Source: Nostoc sp. KVJ20
GTDB lineage: Bacteria; Cyanobacteriota; Cyanobacteriia; Cyanobacteriales; Nostocaceae
Reading direction: 5' to 3'
DNA length: 53,006 nt
Assembly: GCF_001712795.1 (NCBI RefSeq)
Contig: NZ_KV757591.1
Location: forward strand, 1-53,006
Numbering within the stretch: the stretch's first letter is position 1; every line of letters begins with the position of its first letter. The notes under the pieces are model-generated. The model had not been told where the DNA came from, made no database searches, and saw only the letters and a list, made by a program, of their open reading frames with translations. A program made the position numbers and the translations under genes. Shown here piece by piece: positions 17,948 through 26,174 of the stretch.

Positions 17948-19930
17948 TTATTCAGGCAAATTTATCGCTGGATTCCGGCTAAAGAATCCTCTAGGGACTA
18001 GCTTAAAGCCAACTCGGTGAACGGGCATCACCGGCCAATCTTCCGATCGCGGAATATGAGTTACGCCCATTGTGTACCACAGTACGATATCTTCACCCAT
18101 CAAGGCTTCATCGTCTGCAATATATTTTGGTAAACCCTGCCCTGGTTGAGTTTGGTTGGGATAATCTCCCCCAGCATAAAGTTCAGTAGGTTTATATTTT
18201 GTTACCCAAACGTGATGAGTCGCAAATTCTGCCCTTTCCCGGATTTTCGAGCCTTCCACAGGGAAAAATATCGAATTTCCTTCAGGCATCAGCATATATC
18301 CAGGTGTAGCATCCAGAACATTCTTTTTGTCTGCACTAACAATCATCCATTCCCGACTGCTTTTCATATCCAAATCGCGCACAGCAGCCGTTTCTTTGGC
18401 TAATGGGGTTTCTGTAACTGCGATCGCATTTCCTAAAGGATTTTTCTCATCCATCGGCAAAGCTTTCACATTCATTTCCATCACAGAATTAGCCTGACCA
18501 TCAACATCGAAATCTAGGCGATAGTTAAAAAAGTGTTGGTGATTTACTCCGAAGATATTCTTAGCAAGTAGCCGACCAGATGAATCATCGTCAGATTGCT
18601 TTTGGGAAGCCGTTCCCTGCGCCAATACGATACCCGTTAACTCATTTTGGACTTCCAAAGTCCCATCCTGGTGAAAGATCCAATTGATGCTGTAATCATA
18701 GTTATCAATGGCCGCATTCATCGTCATGATTAATTCTCGACTGCGACGGACATCATTACGCTGCGTACCATAGTCATAGTGCTTCCAGAGCATACCGTTA
18801 TTTCGCTCGTATATGCCGATCGCTCCTGGCATCACATAAGGTTCTCCGTCACCATTAGCAAACACAGCATCCAGCAAAAGACCATTTTCAGGAATTTCTT
18901 TACCTAACTGCATCGTCGTTGCTAGGGAACCAAAATTGTATTCCCCAACATCAAAGGCATTTCTGAATGACCAAGTGGGATCTGGATCGCCGTAAGGTAC
19001 TACCGTCTCTGATAGGCTAGCGCGGTACAGCACTGGTCGGATATTTTCCCCGTCGCTGTGTGTCACTTGGTACAACACTAATCCACTGCGGGGATGCATT
19101 ACATAGCGAAATTGCCAACCTTGCCAGCTAATTTCATTGCCTTTGATCTGGAAACTTGCACCATTTGGTTGAAGAATTTTTAATGCTTTAAGTGGTGAAA
19201 GTAATTTACCCAAGGATTTTACATCATAGTTCCAGTTCTCTTGAGAAAAAGGAACTATCCCTCTATCCACGAAACTAGAAATTTTACCTGTGTTCAAATT
19301 AACAGTTGCCAGTATTCCTTCAATTGGACTGCCGTAAGAATTCCAGTGTTCGCCTTTGTAGTAAAATAAGCCCCGACAAAGACGGTTTCCTGCTGCTTCT
19401 TCCTGTTTACTCAGGATTCCGGGGGCCCAACAACTAATTTTGACTTGGTTGAAGTCTGTAATTCCCCGTTTTTGCATCGCTGTTTGCCATCGGGGATCGG
19501 ATTTAAAAGCTTCAGTTGCCAATTGATATTCTGAAGCGACGATCGCAGGTTGAACAGAGGGTATTTCTTTCCAAGAACTTAAGGTATTGCTTGTCAGGTC
19601 AACGATACCCTCATAAGTTTTGTTTTGCGATCGCTCATAAATTACCAAAAAAGCTTTTCGCTGGAAAACTTTACCAGGTGTAAAATTTAGAACTTCTTTT
19701 TTATCTGGTTCTTGTAAAGCAATCAGTGGAAAAGCTGCCATTTCGCTCAAAGTTTTTTCTCTTTGGATGACCGAAACAGCTGTATTAATTTCTGCCTCAG
19801 TTAGCGAAGTGAGAGGATGGGAAATAGAAGGCTGTTGAGCCGTCAATGTTTCTATTAATCCGATTGAAATAGAAATGATGGAAATGATCGCAATAGATAG
19901 CCACAAAAAACGCTTTAGCCGCTTAATCAT
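17948..19930 (-). CDS. Copper-containing primary amine oxidase
   Basis: The 660-residue protein fits the copper amine oxidase family (oxidises primary amines to aldehydes, releasing ammonia and H2O2). The topaquinone precursor Tyr is in IDNYDYSI (about 409), the copper His pair in NHQHFFNY (about 460) and the third His in ATHHVWVTKY (about 571). The catalytic-base region reads VPYGDPDPTW and FDVGEYNFG (about 325). A hydrophobic N-terminus (about 8-28) suggests export or anchoring. Such enzymes are patchily distributed in cyanobacteria and could supply nitrogen from amines. No regulator is adjacent. Confidence 0.93.
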   Translation of the reverse strand: MIKRLKRFLWLSIAIISIISISIGLIETLTAQQPSISHPLTSLTEAEINTAVSVIQREKTLSEMAAFPLIALQEPDKKEVLNFTPGKVFQRKAFLVIYERSQNKTYEGIVDLTSNTLSSWKEIPSVQPAIVASEYQLATEAFKSDPRWQTAMQKRGITDFNQVKISCWAPGILSKQEEAAGNRLCRGLFYYKGEHWNSYGSPIEGILATVNLNTGKISSFVDRGIVPFSQENWNYDVKSLGKLLSPLKALKILQPNGASFQIKGNEISWQGWQFRYVMHPRSGLVLYQVTHSDGENIRPVLYRASLSETVVPYGDPDPTWSFRNAFDVGEYNFGSLATTMQLGKEIPENGLLLDAVFANGDGEPYVMPGAIGIYERNNGMLWKHYDYGTQRNDVRRSRELIMTMNAAIDNYDYSINWIFHQDGTLEVQNELTGIVLAQGTASQKQSDDDSSGRLLAKNIFGVNHQHFFNYRLDFDVDGQANSVMEMNVKALPMDEKNPLGNAIAVTETPLAKETAAVRDLDMKSSREWMIVSADKKNVLDATPGYMLMPEGNSIFFPVEGSKIRERAEFATHHVWVTKYKPTELYAGGDYPNQTQPGQGLPKYIADDEALMGEDIVLWYTMGVTHIPRSEDWPVMPVHRVGFKLVPRGFFSRNPAINLPE

Positions 19931-20106
19931 CTTTTACATTTTTACAAAAGACTTATAGTTATCTATTTCCAAGCCTAAGATTGAAAACCGATAAATTAAG
20001 AGGCTAAAGCTAAATTAATTTGTTAATCGTTGGGGACTGGGGACTGGGGACTGGGGAAGAGTTTTTCTAAAATTCAATTCCCAATCCCCAATTCCCAATA
20101 TCCAAT

Positions 20107-20631
20107 TTACGCAGAAACCAAACGGCGTAAAGACTCAGCACGACGTTTAGCAATAGGGTTATTTGGAGACAATTTGAGTGCTTCTTCGTAACTTTGTAAC
20201 GCCTGAGTAGTTAATTTTTTCTTTTCGTAGGCGTGACCGAGATTATTCAATCCTGTCACGTAGTCTGGTTTCGATTTTAGAGCTTCTTTATACTGACGAA
20301 TTGCTAAGTCATATTGCTCTTGGATAAAATAAATATAGCCCAGCCCGTTGTAAATGGGGGCGATATCTTCTTCTTCCTCTTCTTCAGCAGCTTTGAGAGC
20401 TTTTTGAAATAGCGCGGTCGCTTGGGAATACATTTTTTTTTCTGAATAAATACTGGCTAACTCATAATATTCTTGAGTCGTACCCTTTTCTTTCTCTAAC
20501 TTCTTTCGCAACCTTGCAAAAGCGCCTTCAATCTTGCGAGTTTTGAAAATCTGGCGAAAAACACTCACGGCTGCAATTGTGAGTATAACCACCAAAATTG
20601 AGAGATAAACAACGGCTAGACTGTTATCCAT
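20107..20631 (-). CDS. ycf37: Photosystem I assembly-related TPR protein Ycf37
   Basis: The 174-residue protein has one N-terminal membrane helix (about 6-27), a charged linker (RLRKKLEKEKG) and about three tetratricopeptide repeats (YYELASIYSEKKMYSQATALF, then IYNGLGYIYF and GLNNLGHAYEKKK). Size, topology and repeat arrangement match cyanobacterial/plastid Ycf37, a thylakoid protein linked to PSI stability and assembly. An acidic run EEEEEED between repeats 1 and 2 is notable. A G-rich tandem repeat (GGGGACTGGGGACTGGGGA, 20033-20056) lies just downstream. Confidence 0.8.
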   Translation of the reverse strand: MDNSLAVVYLSILVVILTIAAVSVFRQIFKTRKIEGAFARLRKKLEKEKGTTQEYYELASIYSEKKMYSQATALFQKALKAAEEEEEEDIAPIYNGLGYIYFIQEQYDLAIRQYKEALKSKPDYVTGLNNLGHAYEKKKLTTQALQSYEEALKLSPNNPIAKRRAESLRRLVSA

Positions 20632-20714
20632 TGGTGCAAATACAAATATTATAAAGTTTGTTATTTGTCATTTGTCATTTGTTATTCGTTAATGACCAAT
20701 GACCAATGACTAAT

Positions 20715-21530
20715 TTATGGTAAACCCCAGTATTGAGAGCGTTGCTGGAGCCAACCTTCTTCTAAATAACGAGCGATCGCTTGATTCACATTTCGTCTAA
20801 ACTCATCGTACTGCAATCCCTTGGGCATTACTACAGACAATGGTTCAGTTGATAGCTTAGTTGGCAGTAGCCGATATTGAGGATATTGTTGCACCCAACC
20901 GCTTAGAACGCTAGCATCTGCGGCAAAGGCGGCGGCGGCATTATTTTCTATTTGCTCTCGCGCTTCTTGATATGAATTCACTCCTACTAACTCGGCATTT
21001 GGCACATAGTACCGTACTTGAGCAATAGTACTGGAGTTGTTGAGTACGGCAATTTTTTGTTTTGCCAAATCACTCAATTTCTGTACAGAGGCATCTTTTG
21101 TAACTAATACAGTGCCATCCAAATAGTAGGGAACACTGAAACTAACTATGCGGCTGCGAGATTCGGTTGCGGTGACTCTAGCGATCGCAAAATCAACTTT
21201 CTTGTCTAAGACTACAGATAGGCGATCGCGATTCGCTACAGGTTTTAATCTGATAGCCTCGGCTTTACCAACCAAGTCAGTTGCCAAACGCTTTGCCAAG
21301 TCAATTTCTAAGCCTTGCAAATCTCCGTTGGCATCTTTAAATCCCAAGGGACGCAAGTTATCTTTCACGGCAATATTTAAATATCCCCGCTGCTGAATTT
21401 CTGACATTTCGGCAGCAGATGCAGTTAATCCCGTCCCCACTATGGAAAAGCAAAAAATCAAAAAAATAGTGGCGGATAATACCAGATGTAACCGAGTAAT
21501 TACTTGCCATCTGTTACATCTGTTATACAT
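20715..21530 (-). CDS. Extracellular solute-binding protein, amino-acid type (family 3)
   Basis: The 271-residue protein has a signal peptide (hydrophobic about 14-33, likely cleavage after TASAAE) and the SBP family 3 pattern: ISEIQQRGYL-like start MSEIQQRGYLNIAVKDN, GFKDANGDLQGLEIDLAKRL, DFAIARVTATESRSRIVSFS and PYYLDGTVLVTK. It probably binds a polar amino acid or similar ligand in the periplasm. No permease genes are nearby. It follows rplT by only 12 bases, in the same direction, so read-through from the ribosomal operon is possible. Confidence 0.87.
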   Translation of the reverse strand: MYNRCNRWQVITRLHLVLSATIFLIFCFSIVGTGLTASAAEMSEIQQRGYLNIAVKDNLRPLGFKDANGDLQGLEIDLAKRLATDLVGKAEAIRLKPVANRDRLSVVLDKKVDFAIARVTATESRSRIVSFSVPYYLDGTVLVTKDASVQKLSDLAKQKIAVLNNSSTIAQVRYYVPNAELVGVNSYQEAREQIENNAAAAFAADASVLSGWVQQYPQYRLLPTKLSTEPLSVVMPKGLQYDEFRRNVNQAIARYLEEGWLQQRSQYWGLP

Positions 21531-21542
21531 CCCTTACCACCT

Positions 21543-21899
21543 TTATCCTTTAGCTTGATTTGCCAATTCAGCAACTTTGCCGAAGCTAGCTGGATCGAGG
21601 ACTGCCAATTGCGCCAACATCTTGCGATTTAGTTGGATATCAGCTTTTTTCAAGTTACCGATCAACTGGCTGTAGCTCAAGCCGTGTTGTCTTGAAGCAG
21701 CGTTGATGCGGGTGATCCAGAGGCGACGAAAATCGCGCTTTTTCTTTTTGCGATCGCGGTAGGCACTCCGTAGCGCCTTCATCACTTGTTGGTTGGCAGT
21801 TCTAAACAGAGTTGAATGGGAACCGCGAAAACCTTTAGCTAGTTTGAGAATTTTATTGCGGCGCTTCCGAGCTACATTACCGCGTTTTACCCGAGTCAT
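21543..21899 (-). CDS. rplT: 50S ribosomal protein L20
   Basis: The 118-residue protein is a full-length L20: very basic N-terminus [49 protein letters not shown] and [13 protein letters not shown]. It binds 23S rRNA early in 50S assembly and can be autoregulatory in other bacteria. It lies 20 bases after rpmI in the same operon. infC is not in front of the pair, the usual cyanobacterial arrangement. Confidence 0.98.
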   Translation of the reverse strand: MTRVKRGNVARKRRNKILKLAKGFRGSHSTLFRTANQQVMKALRSAYRDRKKKKRDFRRLWITRINAASRQHGLSYSQLIGNLKKADIQLNRKMLAQLAVLDPASFGKVAELANQAKG

Positions 21900-21919
21900 A
21901 TCTTAATTTCCTAAAATAC

Positions 21920-22117
21920 TTACAAATATGGGAGCATCAAGCGAACGTTAAGTTCATCACGTTCATGTACAAGCGCACTTTGGCGCATACCACGCTTTTT
22001 GTCAGAAGATTTGTGTTCTAAAAGGTGGCTTTTGAACGCTTTACGACGGACGATTTTACCGGTGCCGGTGGCACGGAATCGCTTTGCCGCAGCTTTACGA
22101 GTCTTTAGTTTAGGCAT
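21920..22117 (-). CDS. rpmI: 50S ribosomal protein L35
   Basis: The 65-residue protein is basic with the L35 pattern [20 protein letters not shown] near its start, [13 protein letters not shown] in the middle and LMLPYL at the end. It is the first gene of the rpmI-rplT pair. The gap upstream of it (22118-22499) contains Nostoc repeats rather than a visible infC. Confidence 0.97.
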   Translation of the reverse strand: MPKLKTRKAAAKRFRATGTGKIVRRKAFKSHLLEHKSSDKKRGMRQSALVHERDELNVRLMLPYL

Positions 22118-22212
22118 GGGTCTAGCTTTGATTCGACACGATCCATTATTATATACTATTAAAATTGCTATAACTGCAATTAAATAAAGGATTTAATCAA
22201 TCGCGATCGCTA

Positions 22213-22494
22213 TTCAGGAGTCAGAATTCAGGAGTCAGAATTCAGGAGTCAGAATTTTGTACAAATGGTGGATACCGTAGCATAAAGCCTCTCTTCTCCT
22301 TTGGAGACGCTAGCGCGTAGCTTGCTTCTCCGTAGGAGTACGCTTAGAGTTAAGTCCGCGATCGCCTGAATAATCGGGTTTAAAATTTCACCAAATTTAC
22401 GATTTGGTGTTACAACAATTCCCTGGCGAGTCTGAATACCCGACTGCTAGCGCAAACGTCTTGATTCTGAATTCTGAATTCTGAATTCTGAATT
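22213..22494. repeat. Two short tandem-repeat blocks bracketing a 180-base spacer
   Basis: At 22216-22257 the unit AATTCAGGAGTCAG is repeated three times. At 22461-22494 the unit TTCTGAA is repeated, which is roughly complementary to the first block. Between them are a CTTTGGAGACGCTAGCGCGTAGC repeat fragment and the inverted pair CACCAAATT / ATTTGGTG (22389-22413). No gene is seen in the gap. Confidence 0.65.
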
Positions 22495-22499
22495 CTTCT

Positions 22500-23234
22500 T
22501 CAATAACTTTTTCCAGTGGCGCTGACTTTAGGATCTAAAACAATTTGCGAACCGGATTTATTCACATGGTAAGTCCAAGATTGCTCTTTAACCTTGACAA
22601 TCACTTCCCAGCCTTCAACAGGGTCGTACTGCTGGGTGCAGACTTCGCCAAAGTTAAATTGACAGGGGTTTCCAAAGGTTTTTGATGTAGCTTGAGTGAT
22701 TTTTAAATCGGAAATCCTCACCCCAGAACGCTTTGAGGCATCCTTTAAAACTGCATCTGCGATCGCTTTCGGCAATGTCTGTAAAGCACTCACCTGCGGA
22801 TCTAAAACGATTTGCTTTCCAGATTTATCTACACGGTAAGTCCACGAATCTTTGCGGACTCTGACAACTACTTCCCAACCTTCAACGGGGTTATATTCCC
22901 TAGTACAAATTTCTCCAAAATTGAACTCACAAGGATTACCAAAGGTTTTCGATGTAACTTGAGTAATCCGTAATTGCCGTTTAGGTATGCCGGAACGCTT
23001 GGAAGCATCCTGTAAAATTTGATTAGCGATCGCCTTCGGTAACTTATTTCCTTGCGATTGGGGTCTTTGGGACAATTGAGTACTGTCTGGGCGAGGAATA
23101 GCCCCAGCGAAGTTGTTTTCAGCAAGCCCAAACCCACAAGAGAGCAAGCTTGTCAACGCCAGCGTCAATAAAACTCCTCTGGGTGACTGAAAGGTGCTTT
23201 TGAGTAAAGCAGATGCTTGGATGATTGATTTCAT
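22500..23234 (-). CDS. Secreted protein with two tandem 80-residue repeats
   Basis: The 244-residue protein has an N-terminal hydrophobic export signal (about 18-45). Then come two copies of one domain, each beginning LPKAIA..(I/V)L(Q/K)DASKRSG and containing TSKTFGNPC(E/Q)FNFGE, C(T)(R/Q)(E/Q)Y(N/D)PVEGWEV and a final Y(R/H)V(D/N)KSG(K/S)QIVLDP. Each repeat has two Cys that could form a disulfide. No known domain is recognised. The repeats are similar enough, also at the DNA level, to suggest a fairly recent internal duplication. Function unknown; probably periplasmic. Confidence 0.78.
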   Translation of the reverse strand: MKSIIQASALLKSTFQSPRGVLLTLALTSLLSCGFGLAENNFAGAIPRPDSTQLSQRPQSQGNKLPKAIANQILQDASKRSGIPKRQLRITQVTSKTFGNPCEFNFGEICTREYNPVEGWEVVVRVRKDSWTYRVDKSGKQIVLDPQVSALQTLPKAIADAVLKDASKRSGVRISDLKITQATSKTFGNPCQFNFGEVCTQQYDPVEGWEVIVKVKEQSWTYHVNKSGSQIVLDPKVSATGKSY

Positions 23235-23364
23235 ATATTTTTTTAAATTGAACAGTTTGTTTGACGTTGCACTCTCAATTCAGTTTCTTTGTAACAAGTG
23301 GGGACAAGGGGAACACCAAAGATTTCTTCCCAATGCCCAATGCCCCATGCCCCATGCCCAATCC

Positions 23365-25818
23365 CTATTTGATCATTGCCGCTAAATTCATCACACATTC
23401 AGGAAACTGGCGTTTTAATGCCGGAAACACGGGACAAGGCGCTTGTTCTTGTAAATTATCTGGTTTACTCCAAGTAAAGGGCGCTTTCTGCGCCGCAGAC
23501 ATCCACAAAAGAAGCTTCGCTCGTGTCATGGCAACATAGAGTAAACGATATTCTTCAGATGTTTTCAAATTCTTTGCCACCTCCCATGCCTGACTAACAT
23601 CCGGTATGGTAGATTCTTCGTGGAGAGTAGCGCGAATTTGAGCGCGGGCTACTTCTGATAAGGTAAAGTCGCCTAAAAATTGACTTTGGGGAGGAACCCA
23701 AAACCTGCCAGGAATCAAGTTTTCGTGGAGAAAGGGAAGAAACACATAGTCCCAATCCAGCCCTTTGGCTTTGTGCATGGTAATAATTGTCAGTTGACCG
23801 CGACGAGTGTAACGTTCTTCCGAATCCTCGGTTTCCACTGGTTCAAACCGTTCAGAACTGACGATTTCACTTAAGGCTGAAAGCATCCCACTCATTGAAC
23901 TATTGCCAGCTATCTGCTGGTTAACCCGTTCTGCGAGTTTGTCAGCAGTTGCCAATTCTGCTTGGTCGTAATTTAAGGTCAAGGCGAGAAAGGAAATTAG
24001 CTGATAAAGAGGCAGTTCTAGGCGAGCGCGAAGTAAATTGCGACACAAACGAGCAGCTTTTTGTACTGTTTCTGATTGGGGTGCTGCTAGTGGACTAGGA
24101 TACAAAAATTCTTCTGGTAGACTAGCAAGGGCGTTGAGGTCTTGGGTAGGAATTAATTGGCGCTGGACTAAGGCTTCTAGGGCGGCTTTGAGATAATCGG
24201 GGGAGTGGGGGCGATCGCAAAATTGCAATAATGCCAAAATTTCTTGGGGGACATGGGAACGGCGATCGCGTTCTCCCACATCGTAAAGTGTAATATTATG
24301 CTCTTTGCACACAGGTGCTAAAGCCTCTCCTAGCCAGCGTCCTTGACGATTTTCTCTGACTAAAATCGCTGCACTATTTTTTGTTGGGTCTTCGCCAAAT
24401 AACTCAATCACCCTTTGAGATAACAATTCAACGGTCTGATGAATATCACGCGGTGTATAAAGTTCTAAACCTCGTCCTACTGGTGCGGGGTTGGCGTTAG
24501 TTTGCGGATCACCAGCATTAACAGGGCGAATTGTCTGCAAGCGAAATGGGACTTGTCGGTTGTCAGGAATCTGTTGTCCGTTATTGGTTTTTGCTAACCA
24601 CTGATTATTGATCCATGTGAGGGCAAAGTTAGCAGCTTCAATGATAATTCTAGTACTGCGACCAGCTTGATCCATCGTTGCCAATCGTTCGATGCGATCG
24701 CACTCTTCGCAAAATTGCCGGAAATAAATCGGATCGGCTGGAGTAAAGGTAGAGTTAATCGCCTGATTAGGGTCGCCAACTCGGACTAAGTTGAGTGGGG
24801 AGTTAGGAGAGACGCGATGAATCGCGTCTGTACAAGAGTCACCAGTAGAGACGCGATTCATCGCGTCTGTTAGGAGTGAAGAATTATCCGCATCACTCGC
24901 CAAAATTTCTAATAACTGCGTTTGAAGCGGGCTAGAATCTTGGGCTTCGTCTTCAAAGACGGCGAATACTTGATTTTGCTCGATGCGACGGGCGCTGTCA
25001 TTTTCTAAAACCCGCAGTGCGGCTAAAATCATATCGTCGTAATCAATGAAGTCACGCGATCGCATTAAGTTTTGATATTGCTCATACAATCCCGCCGCTA
25101 TACTCAAAATTGCATATTCGTCTGTGGTTTGTTGACTCCACTTCCGCAACAATTCTGGCGATATTCCAGAACTTTTGGCTTCATGAATTACCGTATTCGC
25201 TAATTCTGGCAAGACTTCTGTTCGCAGCACTGATTGACGACGTAACCTTTCTGTCTCTTCTCCGTCAAATTGATGACCTTCCAATAACCGCAAATATCTA
25301 TCTTGATTATTTCCAATCCATTGTTCTACAGCAGTTCTGATAAAACGATGACTTTGGGTTGGTGTAATTAATGTGACATTTTCTAACTGCAAACCCGACA
25401 AATCAGAATGGCGGCTGGCAATGTTCAATGCTAGACCATGTAAGGTATAGACAAAAAAGCCCATCTGAGGTAGGGATAAATCATCTCGTAAGAATTTACG
25501 AATCTTGGCTTTAATATTGGCAGCAGCAGAGCGAGTAAAAGTAACGACTACCAATTGACGGCGCGAGGATGAACGTTCATATTGACGGGCGATCGCGATC
25601 GCTGCCGCCGCCGCCATACCTGTAGATTTTCCTGCACCAGGAACGGCGGAAATCGCCAAAGGGCCAGATTGCCAGTCAGCCATTTGCTGTTGTCCTGGGC
25701 GTAAACTGTCGCGGATTGCGAGAATTTTCTCTTTTAAAGAAGGAACTGGCGATCGCTCAGACAATTCTGAGTCAAGTAATTCTTGAACAACAGGAATAGT
25801 AAATTTAGAGTCGGACAT
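23365..25818 (-). CDS. UvrD/Rep-type superfamily 1 DNA helicase with an in-frame palindromic repeat
   Basis: The 817-residue helicase shows motif I AVPGAGKSTG (about 53-62), Ia VVTFTRSAAANIKAKI, motif II VFEDEAQDSSP, motif III VGDPNQAINSTF, motif V TMHKAKGLDWDYVFLP and motif VI LLYVAMTRAK. It is ATP-dependent and 3'-5' by family. Immediately before motif III, codons at 24795-24885 encode a low-complexity insert (TDAMNRVSTGDSCTDAIHRV) made from two copies of the palindrome GACGCGATGAATCGCGTC/GACGCGATTCATCGCGTC that is otherwise intergenic here. The frame stays open. The extra loop sits next to a catalytic motif, so its effect is uncertain. Confidence 0.92.
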   Translation of the reverse strand: MSDSKFTIPVVQELLDSELSERSPVPSLKEKILAIRDSLRPGQQQMADWQSGPLAISAVPGAGKSTGMAAAAAIAIARQYERSSSRRQLVVVTFTRSAAANIKAKIRKFLRDDLSLPQMGFFVYTLHGLALNIASRHSDLSGLQLENVTLITPTQSHRFIRTAVEQWIGNNQDRYLRLLEGHQFDGEETERLRRQSVLRTEVLPELANTVIHEAKSSGISPELLRKWSQQTTDEYAILSIAAGLYEQYQNLMRSRDFIDYDDMILAALRVLENDSARRIEQNQVFAVFEDEAQDSSPLQTQLLEILASDADNSSLLTDAMNRVSTGDSCTDAIHRVSPNSPLNLVRVGDPNQAINSTFTPADPIYFRQFCEECDRIERLATMDQAGRSTRIIIEAANFALTWINNQWLAKTNNGQQIPDNRQVPFRLQTIRPVNAGDPQTNANPAPVGRGLELYTPRDIHQTVELLSQRVIELFGEDPTKNSAAILVRENRQGRWLGEALAPVCKEHNITLYDVGERDRRSHVPQEILALLQFCDRPHSPDYLKAALEALVQRQLIPTQDLNALASLPEEFLYPSPLAAPQSETVQKAARLCRNLLRARLELPLYQLISFLALTLNYDQAELATADKLAERVNQQIAGNSSMSGMLSALSEIVSSERFEPVETEDSEERYTRRGQLTIITMHKAKGLDWDYVFLPFLHENLIPGRFWVPPQSQFLGDFTLSEVARAQIRATLHEESTIPDVSQAWEVAKNLKTSEEYRLLYVAMTRAKLLLWMSAAQKAPFTWSKPDNLQEQAPCPVFPALKRQFPECVMNLAAMIK
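24811..24867. repeat. GACGCGAT palindromic repeats inside the helicase gene
   Basis: Two 18-bp perfect or near-perfect palindromes, at 24811-24828 and 24850-24867, are separated by 21 bases. The same unit occurs at 29753-29771, 29798-29816, 46675-46692 and 48859-48876. Confidence 0.85.
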
Positions 25819-26174
25819 ATAAAATTTGAGATTTGAGATTTTGGATTTAATTCAAAAATCACATACATAAATAATTTTAGGTGATTATTAATCTCAAATT
25901 ACTAAATTGTTGATAGTAGTCTGTCTAGTTTTATTGGATTAGTAAGTTATTTCGTAGTTAGAAGTTCAGGCATTATTTTTTAACTATAGAAATCCGCTTT
26001 GATTTCTGAACGAATTTGCGTAGACAGGCAATAGGCAATAGGCAATCTTGGTACAGTCAATAAGGCTTCTTAGTTGTACTGAGTTTTTTCAGAAATCAAA
26101 TATTAGTCCTATACTAAAGTGCTTACTACAAACCCTGGAAAAAAATTTTGTAAATATTCGATTACAGTAATTCA
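25819..26174. other. Intergenic stretch without a gene
   Basis: It is AT-rich and contains a short AGGCAATAGGCAATAGGCAAT repeat near 26025 and a TTTGAGATTTGAGATTTTGGATTT repeat next to the helicase start. No ORF or structured RNA was recognised. Confidence 0.5.

Noticed and set aside
22213..22257. CRISPR-like direct repeats
   Set aside because: The units are 14 bases and directly adjacent, with no spacers or cas genes; they are short tandem repeats.
23194..23539. Small plus-strand frames between the secreted repeat protein and the helicase
   Set aside because: They run through CCCAATGCCCCATGCCC repeats and the complement of the helicase 3' end.
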